From Amoebophrya sp. AT5.2 (Eukaryota > Sar > Dinophyceae > Syndiniales > Amoebophryaceae): a stretch of DNA of 17,252 nucleotides. How positions within the stretch are numbered: position 1 is the stretch's first letter; the number at the start of each line of letters is the position of its first letter. The notes below the pieces were generated by a model that was given only the letters and a program-made list of their open reading frames with translations, was not told where the DNA came from and searched no databases. The DNA is taken from NCBI GenBank assembly GCA_005223375.1, contig RXOD01004909.1, positions 1 to 17,252 on the forward strand, read 5' to 3'. Both the position numbers and the translations under genes were made by a program. This document shows, piece by piece, positions 1 to 10,200 of the stretch.

Positions 1-285
1 TAGAATCGTGATAGGACCTGAAAGCAGTATGAACGGTTGGCGATTCGTCGGCCGCTATAGGCTGCAGGAGTCTGCCCGTCCTGCTGAAGGGGAAAGGCCG
101 GCTTCGCTCCTACTGCAGACCTTTTCGTGGGACAACTACCAAAGGAATCCCATCCGAAGTCCCTTCCCGAGGAATTTCACTGAAAAAATAAAACCTACCA
201 CTTTCTTATACCAACGCTTACCAGCTGGCCCTTTTATACGGGCAAAAACTCTCCTCTGATTCCCTTCTCCATCACGGACTTCGAG
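1..285 (+). other. Probable 3' part of an upstream intron, with acceptor at 284-285
   Basis: I see no supportable gene here. Composition becomes AT- and pyrimidine-richer from about 180. A pyrimidine-rich run at about 249-270 leads to an AG at 284-285 followed by G, the same AG|G context as the other acceptors in this window. The frame used downstream is open only from 184 (TGA at 181-183). The YxLCW motif expected just before the first G-P and C-x5-C block is absent from 184-330, so it must sit in an exon outside the window. AG at 223-224 or 322-323 could also serve as the acceptor, so the exact boundary is uncertain. A short ATG-started frame over 8-259 lacks the cysteine pattern and is not called. 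Confidence 0.45.
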
Positions 286-1219
286 GATTCGCTCCCCACG
301 CCAACGTTCGTCGTAATCCGCAGCCGTGTGCGGGGCGGGTATATCGCTCCGCTCGCGCTTGGCCCCGATCCGAAGCAGATGATTTGCGTGCTCGGCGCGC
401 CGTGCACGAGCCCCTTCTCCTGGTCGATCCAGACTTATGTGACCTACGCGACTTGCGACGTGAAGAACAAGCCGCAGTTGGTGCCCTCGATTCCGGCGCC
501 GATCGAGCCGGGGGAGGAGTTCTTTCTGCGGGACTTACCCGGTAAGTACGTGATGTGCTGGTGGAGCCGGTACCTGGACCCCTACCCGCAGTCCCCGACC
601 TTCATGCGGGGGAACACGTCGACGGCGAGCTTCTACGACGCCACGGCGCTCGTGAACGTGGGCGACGCGATCGTGCAGGGCCCGCGCGCGACCGTGGTCA
701 CGTGCGTGCTCGGGCGCGCGTGCAACCTCCTGCTGGAGGGCCAGGGCATCGGCTTCGCGGCGGGCACCGTGGACGGCATGATCCGAATCCTGCAGCCGGG
801 GAGCGTGGCCAGCACTGGGGGGTGCGACAGCGTCGCGACGGGACTCCTCGCCACGGCGGTCACGAACGTGTCCGACATCCACGCCGCGTCCGCGATCGCC
901 GGCGTGCACGGCCGCGGGTCCTTGCTGTACTCGCTCGGCAACGTGATCGAGGGGACGCCGGCGATTTACGACCTCTGCTGGAAGGCGAAGGACGTCGACC
1001 GAGCCAGGTTCGTGTGGATCGGCACGTGGGCGCTGGCAGGGCCGTACGCGCTGAATTCGACCGTGCAGTGCAGCCAGGGCGTCAGCTGCGTGGTGCGGCT
1101 GAGCGGAGTGGAGTTCGAGATGGGAAATCGGGTGGGAATCTCGCGCAACCAGTGCGCGCAGGACTTCTCCGACTACGATCCGGTGAACCTGATCTACCTC
1201 CCTGGGCGGAATCCACTCG
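286..1219 (+). CDS. Exon A: repeat units 1-3 (part)
   Basis: The exon is phase 0 at its presumed start and phase 1 at its end. It encodes about 311 residues. Three C-x5-C pairs are clear: CVLGAPC at 385, CVLGRAC at 703 and CSQGVSC at 1069. Y-V-M-C-W follows the first and Y-D-L-C-W follows the second (near 970). The third unit has its third Cys (N-Q-C-A-Q, near 1160) but no YxLCW before the frame leaves coding-like sequence. The missing motif is supplied by exon B, which is the main evidence that both belong to one gene. The open frame continues to a TAA at 1318-1320, but from about 1220 GC falls and the pattern is lost, so those codons are read as intron. The GTG at 328 is in frame but is not a eukaryotic start; the exon is internal. 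Confidence 0.8.
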
Positions 1220-4200
1220 GTATTGGCGTATTGATTAGCGATTATGATGGCTGCCTTGCACCGACTGCAGCTGGCAGTGGTAGTCTTTATCGATCAGTCG
1301 GAACTAAAATAAAAATTTAAATTTTAAAATTTGAAATTTGCATCACTCAAAGCAGTTGTGTGTCCTTGAGCCGTTTGACTGCGTGTGATACGGTTCTACA
1401 TGTGACTGAAACCAACCCGTTCGTCAGCGCACTGAAAGCAGCGCCTTGTTTAGGCGTTTTAGCTGCGTGTGATACGCTTTCACATCTAACGCCTTCAATG
1501 CACTCAAAGCAGCGCCTCCTTTGGGCGTTTTAGCTGCGTGTGATATGGTTTCCCATCTAACGCCTTCAATGCACTCAAAGCGGCGCCTCCTCTAGGCGTT
1601 TTGGTTGCGTGTGATGCAATTTCTTTCACAGTGATACACTTTCTTTCACATGTGCTTTCGACGCACTCAAAGCAGTGCCTATCTTAGGCGTTTTGGCTGC
1701 GTGTGATACGTTTTCACATGTGATGTCTTCACCGCACTGAAAGCAGTGCCTCCCTTAGGGTTTTTGGCTGCGTGTGATGCGGTTTCACGTGTGACGCTTT
1801 CAACGCACTCAAAGCAGCGTCTCTCTTAGGGTTTTTGGCTGAGTGTGATACGATTTCACACGTGACGCCTTCGACGCACTCAAAGCAGCGCCTTTCTTAG
1901 GGGTTTGGCAGCGTGTGATGCGGTTTTCTCACATGTGACGCCTTCAACGCACTCAAAGAAGTGCCTCTCGCAGGGGTTTGACTGTGTGATGTGTGATATG
2001 GTTTCCAATGTGATACATTTAGCGCATACAAAGCAGCCCCTTCCTAATGCGTTTGCTTGCATGTGATATCGACTCTCACATGTCAGCGCGCTCAAAGCAG
2101 CGTTCTTTCTAGGTGTTTGAGTGTAGTGTGATGAGGTTTTACACATGTAGCGCCTCCAGCGCGCCAAAAGTGGCGCCTCCTTGACGCGTTTGGATACGTG
2201 TGATGCGCTTTCACTAGCTACGTGTTGCCATTGAATGCAAAGCATTTGATGAGACATCCACCCAGGGAGCGCTGAGACGCTGCGGTATGTGACCGTGCCG
2301 AAATTTAAAAAATAAAAATTTAAATTTTGAAATTTAAAAAAACTTATCACTACATTACAATGAATCACATACCAGGTCCGACGGAGGAGTATCGTGGCTT
2401 CGAGGTCTTGTACGAGAAGTACGACTTCGGTTCGATTTCAGCCGGGGAAGCGGGCACATTTTATTTGTGTTGGGGGAAAAGTGATGACCTATTGAACGTC
2501 CGCCTGGGGCAGATTACTTTCGAGGGCGTCAACTGGGAGGTGCATTTTTGTTGGCTCGGATTCCAGTGCGACATCACGGTGCGAGGCGTGGGCTTGCGAG
2601 CCGCAAATGCGCTGCAGGTACGGTTTATTTTCTCTCTTTTACTTTCTTGCTTTATTCCAAAAGGAACCGCTCGCACTCCCCCAAAAAAATACCATCATCG
2701 GCAAAAACAGGTTCTCCAGAACAACACTGGCGAGTGTACTCGTGCTGAGACCGACAAGCTTTTGGTTTCTGATGCGGAGATCTCTTCCATCTTTAACCCC
2801 CGGATGGACAGCAAGCCCGTTGTTGGTGCCCAGCCCGCGAACTCCGCCCGCCTTTACGCCATGGGCTTCATCGACCGCGCCGACGTGGTGTCGTACAAGA
2901 TCTGTTTCGCGGAGAACCAGTACGTCACGCCGCCCGCCGTCCCCCGGTTCTTCATCGAAGCGGGGATCCTCTCCCTCTCCGGCCCCGACCAAGACGGGGT
3001 GATCTCCTCCTGCATCATGGGGGAGTCGTGCTCCGCGGGGGCGCGCGGAGTCAACCTGAGGCAGGACAACATCGCGCAGCTCATTTTCGGAGAGCAGTGC
3101 CCGAACACGCAGGGAATCGCTTTCACGCCGATCACATGGACGGGAATCCGGCCCGGCACCAGCAACGACGTCTATGACGTGAACGTATTCAACGGGACAG
3201 GAACCAACAACTCAAACGCGGAAGGTGCGTACCTGTGTTGAGTAGGTTTGGTGGAGCAGCAGGAGGTTTGCTTTTCTATATGATTGTCTAATTTTCTTGC
3301 AGGTGATGGTGAAGATTGCTATATTTGGTGACACTGACTCTGACATCAACTATTTAAAACACCACGACAGGTTTCGCCACGCAGGTTTTTTTCGACCTCG
3401 GCGTGATTATCGGCGCTCACCCGGCGCGGCTCTCCTACTTTCTCTGTTGGGCGCAGGAGTGGGGCGCCTTGCCTTTTCTCCGCGCGGGCAGAATCGACCT
3501 CACCGGCCCCGGAAACCTCGCCGTCCACTCCTCGGTTGCGGGGACCACGCGGTGCATCATTGGCCGCCAGTGCATCATTCTACTGCGGAACACGTTTGTA
3601 ACCGGCTCCAACTACATCCGCGTGTTAAAGCCGGGAGTGACCTGTGATGATACGAACCCGGACAACCTCGTGAAGGCCGACAAATTCACAAACCCGTTTC
3701 CCGTGGACCAGGACAACTTCGATCTGTACACGATCGGGTTTCCGGTGGTAAACTCAACCGCAGTCACAGCCGGGGGTTTGGGCTATAAGTTGTGCTGGGG
3801 CCACGACCCGAAAGTTTTAGCCGACGGAGCTTCTTCTACTTCTCTCCGCGCGCTCGAGGACGATGGTGGTATGCACGGTGCCGACGGAGATTCATCTTCC
3901 CAGGACGAGCCGAAAGATGATTTCGGCTACGCAGCTACCGACGGGGACGATGGCGAGGACGGACTTGTTGTTCACCGCGCGCCGCGCCGCCTCTCCACTT
4001 CTGCCAGCGTTCCGATCGTGTTCAACAACATCAACTACAACGTCCTCCTGAGCAAGATGCGCGTCCCGGTTGGGTACTTGAATTTCCCCGGTCCGCTCCC
4101 GCGCGACGTTACCTGCTACTTCTTTCGATTATGCCGCTTCCAGCTTCCAGGTGCCGCGGCGGCGGACTACACGCTGCTTGATCGCGTCGCGGTGATCGAT

Positions 4201-7200
4201 CTGAGGAAGCGCGTGCCTTCGACTGGAGTGGTGAATACTGGCAGTTCCGGATCTTCAGGCACAACTCCGACCGCGCAGCTCGCGCTGTGCGGCGAATTAC
4301 CGCCGAACGTGAAGCAGTACGACAAGGTGCTGGACACACTTCCGTGGGCCTTCCGCACGCGCAAGTACCTCCCCGACGGCGCGCATGTTATGGCGGACAT
4401 TCTCGACGGAGACGAATGGCTGGAGCACAGTTGGCAGGTGGAGGACAACCAGAACGATAAGGATCCCTACAATACCTGGAACTTCGGGATACCAAGGCTG
4501 GGAGAGGCCGACCGCTACACTCTGTGTTGGGGCGAAAACCCGGCGATGAGTGATCCGGTACGCGTACGCTTTCGATGGCAGTGAGCTGGTTTGCTTCATC
4601 TTGTACGTGAGGTTGCTCTGCTCGGATACAATCAGTTTTCTTCAACTCGACAATGCAACAGGTGTACGCTTGGTATTCGCACCACTACATGAATGTGGGT
4701 TGGTTTTCCATGGAGCTGACGGCCGGCTGCCGTCTCGGCGATCCCTGCCCGGTTGAGACGTGGTTTTTCACCGAAAACACCACTCTCGCCTTGATCGACG
4801 ACGAGAACGCGGCGTGCGGCGCCAAAGCCGCCCAAGCCGTGTTCGTGGGTAGTGACGCGGGCGTCGGCACTGTGAACGGCGGCCGTCCCCTTTACGCAGA
4901 TTCCTACGCGTCCCCCCAGCGGGTGAAAACCAACAACCTGTTGACCCGTCCCGACGCCTTCCAGGTGTCCAACCGCTCCGACCCGAACTTCGGCACGGAG
5001 GAGGAGGTCCAGCTCTGGAGTTATTCCCTGCCCCGGTTCGAGCGGTTTCCGTCGCACCACTACAAGTTCTGCGAGGTGATCGAGGAGGTAGCGTTTGAGT
5101 TTTGCCGGGAGTTCTGGCACTTGTTCACCGGAGTGAGGAACGTCACGCTGAACAACGAAACCGTGGGCATGCACCTGCCGAACGTGACGCTTGGCCCCAA
5201 CGAATACATTTTGTTCGAGGTGGACACAACCGCGGACAACGTCCCCGTGAACGTTTCGTTCAACCCCTGTGGAGAATACCCAAGCGAGTTCAACCGCGCG
5301 GTGATCTCGCCGAGAACGAACGGGACGAGCAACTTGCCGCCAGAGCACTTCACGGAGAACGGTCTGGTGAAGTTCGGGACCTTCGTCGACGCCGACACGG
5401 GGGCCGACGTGAGCGTGAGCGTGCAGCCAGGGACGGGGAAGCTGCTTTCGCCGTCCTCGAGTGGTAGTACTTCTAAAGTCCTCGCGTTCATCGAGAACAA
5501 GGACCCTGTCGCGTCTCTGGTCGTTTCCGGGCCGTACTTCCAGCGCAAAACCTGTGAGCTGGGAGCGAACTGCACACTCTTTTTGGACGGGGTGGGCAGC
5601 CGCGAGTCGGACTTCATCTTCCTGAGCAAGAATGCCACCCACTGCTCCGTGCCGACGACCATCGCCGACGCGCTGAATTACACGCGGGCGCTGAACGCGC
5701 TAAAGCCGGAGGAGCTGAAGGAGAAGATCGAGCAGCTGCAGTTCTCGCTCAACGGCCCGAGCGACGACCCGTTGGGCGACGGGTTTCTCTCCGCGTTGCC
5801 GATCGGCGAAAGCGAGTTCAAGAACGGAACGATCCCGCCGATCATCCGCGGCCTGCACACGGTGGTGCTGCCGGATTTGTCTCAGTCCGACGTGCTGTTT
5901 CACGACGAGCCCAACCGGTACGGGAAGAAGAAGCAGGCGGTCTACGAGCTGGGCATCGCGACGAAGGTAACGGCTGGGTATGTGTACGGGATCTGCGGAT
6001 TCAACGACCTGCCGATCGGGGAGCTCGTCTTCATCGGTCCCGACATTGAGGACGGGGACGTCCGCAACTGCACGCTAGGCATGCCGTGCGTGGTGAAGGT
6101 GGAAGGCGCGAGTTTTTCCACCGACAACATGATTCTGCTCTCTCCGAAGGAAACCTGCGCGGAAAGCGATGGGTCGGGCGCGCAGCGCGACATGGAGTTC
6201 TCGGTCGCCGCCGTTTCCTCGCAGAACATCGCGTCCGATTCGGCGCTGTCGCACGTACAGTTGAACGACTTCATTTTCGACGCGATTCTGCGCGGCGAGC
6301 TCAACGGGACCGACGCGGCGGGCTACTACGCGAACCTCGAGCAAGCGGGCGGCGTCACGCTGGAGCACCACGTTAAGGCGACGCACTTGGACACTAGTAG
6401 TACCACATCAACCGCTTCCGCGAACGGCACCGGATCGAATGTGCCGCAGTATTCCATCGGCGCGACTTCGATCGAAGCGTACAGGAACAAAACGCTTGGC
6501 ATTGGCGTCGCAGCGACGGTCGCGGCTAACGCAACGAGTGGCAACATGAACAACAACCAGGTGATCCACTACTTGAGAGAGCGAGCGTTGTTCGGGCCGT
6601 GGGACCAGCTTCTCAACCCCGCGGCAGTGACAGCGCTGATCACTTCTTCCACCCAGGGAGGGCAAGGGCAACACGCAAAGGCGCTCGAGATTTTTGACCT
6701 GAACGTGGGGTACTTTCCGCACGCGGGCCGGTTTAGCCTGTGCTGGGGCTACAACATCTTTCAGGGAATCCACCCGGTGGAGACGGAGGTTTTGGGGGCG
6801 GCGGTAGAAGTTGCATCCGGTACTACGTCATCGTCGGTCGTCGCGAGTCAAACGGGCGCATCAACCTCCGCCACCGCAAACGCGACCACCGCCAGCGGCA
6901 AAAAGGTGAGTTACACAACCACCGGGTTTCTCAACCCGCCTGGGAATACAATCGAGGCGCGCTACAACTTCCACGATTTTCGCTTGAAACTCGCCGACTT
7001 CTTCCTCTACGGCCCGCTGCAGGTGGCGACCAATTCCTTTCGGTTTCCACCACCGAACGCCACCGCCATCAACAGCAACCTGGCGAAGCCGCGTTTGCGC
7101 AACCAGTGGTTCGAGGCCGGCATTGACATTTCCTTCTCCATGTTCGGCGGCGTGAACAACGGCACGTTGTTCTGCTACCTCGCTCTGGAGTGCGAGATCG

Positions 7201-10200
7201 ACGTTGATGGCGTCGGGCTCCGCGATTTTGGCGACGACCAGGGGTTGATGCTTGTGCATCGTGACGAGGAGTGCTACTCGGCGAAGAAGGAGGCGATCTT
7301 GATAACCAACATCCGCAACCCGACGAACGCGATGACTTACTTGGGCGAGGAAACAGATCGCGCCCCCGGCACGAACGGCTACCGCGCGAACACGGTCACC
7401 GTGCAGCGTTTCCGCTTCAACTTCGACCGATTGGCGGGCGCTGCGCCGGCGAAGAAGGGGCCCTATCGGATCTGCTGGGGCTTCACGGGCGCGAGGAAGA
7501 ACAACGACGCGGACATGGCGCCGTTCGTCGAAGACCGCGTGCCGTACGGGGTGGAGATTGGGAGCTTGCTTGTGTTCGGGCCGATGTTTCGAACGTTCGA
7601 CTGCGTCGCGGGGACGCGTTGCGATGTGTTGGTGGAGGGGACGGGGTTGTCCGCAGCGAAGAACCGGATTTTCCTCGTGAGCGGGGGCAACTGCTTCACG
7701 GTGATCAACTTTATGTACGAGTTCTACGTGGAGAAGTCGAACATCCCGGCAAACTTCGAGCTGGACGAAAACACCGCTGCGGCGAGCTTCTTCCACAGCG
7801 TCGAGTCGTATTCGACCGTGACCAACATCAACGAGGGGGGCGTGACGACGACTACGCAAAAATCGAACCTCCGGTACAGCGAGCAGTTTCTGTCTTCCGT
7901 GGACGTGAGCGCGGCGAACCTGCACGAGCTGAACATCACGCGCGTCGCGAACTACCGGCCGAAGACCATCCTCGTCGGGCCGGTGTCCGTCACTCCGGGA
8001 CTCGAGATGGCGTCGACTCTGAACCAGTACAGCATGTCTGCACTCTCCGTCCGCGGCTCCGACCGCTTCGAAGCCTGCTACCTGGCGGATCTGGAAACCT
8101 CCCTGAACTCCGTCTCCTTCGGGTTCATCAACATCATCGGCCCGCGACCGGCCGTTGGGACGTACACGTGCGTGCTCGGATCGCCGTGCATTTTGGGCGT
8201 CACCGGGCTGCAGTTGAAACGCGGCGTGAACCTGCTCGCGATCAACCGCAGTCCGGAATGCAAGGAGGAAACGGTGCTGCAAATGCCGTCGAAGGCGTTC
8301 ACGAACCCGGCCCTGAGTGGCTTCGACGTGGGGCTGGCGATTCGGGAGGGGTACCTGCAGTCGTGGGAGGATGCCGAATACTACTTCAACGCGGACGAAA
8401 TCGCGGAGCAGGATGGAAATAGTAAGCAGATGACAGCCAACCCGAAAGACTCGACGAGCATCCATTACCACCATTTCGGGCTGCCTCTGGGGGACGCGGC
8501 AACCTTCGCGGGGAGCTACTACTTCTGCTGGCGCGATTCCCCGGGCCGGGAGTACACGATGGTGGGTACGGTGGACTTGGTCGCGCCGACGTTGGTAGAG
8601 CGCGAGCGCGCGTTTGAATGCGTCTTGGGCAGGGACTGCGGCGTTGATATCGCGCTGAACGGGTTCGGCGAAAACGCGAAAAGCGAGTTTCGCTGGGGAT
8701 TCATCCCGGGAGGTGGTGGGGAAGACACGACGTCGTGCTATCACCCCGAGTTCGACGGACTCCTGCCGCAAGTCGACGATGCATTGAGCGGAGAAACAAG
8801 TCCACCTGGTGCGAAGGACGAGCCGCTGGAGATTGATTTTGTCGCGCGAACGGGATACTTCGAGGGGCTGAAGGCGATGCAGACGCTCGATTGGGGAAAG
8901 CAGCTGGAGGGCCTGTTGGGATCCGGTGGTAATGCCGACGAACAAGGGATGAACGGGAACAACAGCACTACGAGTTCGACTGGGACTGACGCGAACGCGA
9001 CGGATGGAAGTGCTCTGGCGACGTCGGCGTCTGTCGTGAACGCCTACATGGACGCGTCTGTCACCGTTTCGTTTGGCGTCCCGCGGAACGCACGCCCCGG
9101 GCGGTACCTGTTGTGTTGGTCGAAGCAGGGTCGCGGTCACCGAATCAAAGTCGCCGAAGTCCATCTGCGCGGGCCGCTCTCTCAGCAATCCGACTGCACC
9201 CTGGGAGTGGCGTGCGGCCTAACACTCTCTTCCCCCACAACGACCAGCTTTACGCTGAGCGACCGCGTGAAACTGCTCACAACCGGATTTGGGGAAAATT
9301 TGAGCGGCACGAACGACGCGATCGCGAAGCTGTTTCTGGGTGCGGATCTGAAGGGGAGTTTGCAGGTCAACGTGACGTCTTCTGGGGAAGCGTTGGACCA
9401 GAACGCGACCGCTATGGCCGAGGAGATGATCTTGGAAGGGGTGTTCAAGGCGCAGTCGGACTTGTGCAACATCGGCGCCGATCTGCACTACGTGCTGCAA
9501 GTGGCCTACAACTCCACTTCTGCTTCCACTTCGACGGCCGACATCGCACTCGACCTGAGTCCTTTGATTCGTGGCAGCGTCGCGTACAGCCCAATCGCGA
9601 ACTACACCGATTTGGACCTGCTCGCTGCCAGCCTCATCGCGGATAAGGCGCTTTTCCCGACCGAGGAGTCCGCTGGGTCGCGCATTGCGTTTGAGCTCGC
9701 GGATTTTCAGGACTACATTTCCGGGCCGTGGACGCTGTGCTGGCAGGCGGGGGAAGAGACCGGTACGGGCATGCCGGGAAATACTACTGCAGACAACACG
9801 GCGTCGAACGACAATACCACCTCCGGAACGACAGCAGCTGCGACGCCCGCGGCGCTTTGGGTCCCGTTTGGTAATCTGGACGTCGTCGGACCGACCAAGC
9901 AGCTGTTTAATTGCAACCTCGGCGCGCGGTGTGTGCTCGAGATCGCGGGATACGGAGCGAAATTTGGCGAATTGACGAGCCTTGTGATCGTGAGGAAAGT
10001 AAACGGAACAGCGACCACTGCTCCGTCGTCGCTCCGCGAGCGGCGAGCGCTGTCCTCCACGGAAGCATCGACGGGCCGGAGTTCGTCTTCTGAGAACGCG
10101 TGCTCCGGTCCGGATTGGCAAATTGTGTACGACGTGACGCCGGAGCTAACTGTGAAGCAGATCTCCCCGACGTTGCAGTCCGTGTCTGTCGATACCGCGT

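Larger units (their letters stand above)
1220..2375 (+). other. Intron 1 (phase 1, 1156 nt), satellite-bearing
   Basis: Donor CG|GTATTG at 1220; acceptor ACATACCAG|GTCC ending at 2375. Joining them restores a GGT glycine codon and connects exon A's third unit to exon B's YxLCW motif. A second nearby GT (1228) is in the wrong phase. GC drops sharply inside compared with both exons. The intron holds AT-rich blocks at 1305-1339 and 2301-2342 and a 71-bp tandem array between them. If unspliced, the frame would add 33 codons after the donor and stop at 1318-1320. A gene boundary here cannot be excluded without transcript data, but no start or promoter signal is evident and the repeat unit would be cut in half. 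Confidence 0.72.

Noticed and set aside
8..259. Small + strand frame at the left edge
   Set aside because: It has no cysteine motif, crosses into AT-rich, pyrimidine-rich sequence and does not join the downstream frame in an obvious way.
328..330. GTG start codon for exon A
   Set aside because: The frame is open further upstream and the context is a eukaryotic internal exon.
1340..2240. CRISPR-like array
   Set aside because: The whole 71-bp unit is conserved, there are no unique spacers between constant repeats, unit edges decay gradually and no cas-like gene is present; it is a minisatellite inside an intron.
1880..2368. Minus-strand open frame over the satellite (162 codons)
   Set aside because: It follows the near-71-nt periodicity and the AT-rich flank; no conserved protein feature is visible.
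3297..3647. Alternative + strand frame across intron 3 and exon D
   Set aside because: It is Arg/Pro/His-rich, out of frame with YFLCW and CIIGRQC, and a shadow of exon D.
286..4584. Three separate short genes ending at the stops at 1320, 3241 and 4584
   Set aside because: Each stop lies just after a phase-compatible donor in low-GC sequence, and each break splits a repeat unit whose missing part begins the next open stretch; one spliced gene explains all three.
4653..4661. ATG at 4653 as the start of a separate giant gene
   Set aside because: It lies 9 nt before the exon in the acceptor region of intron 4; starting here would drop the Y-T-L-C-W that pairs with the following unit. It cannot be fully excluded without RNA data.
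6861..9188. Long antisense open frame (775 codons) and others such as 14574-16055 and 4632-5642 on the minus strand
   Set aside because: They lie opposite the continuous + strand repeat frame, are rich in Arg, His and Val as expected from reading GC-rich codons backwards, and show no cysteine pattern or domain.
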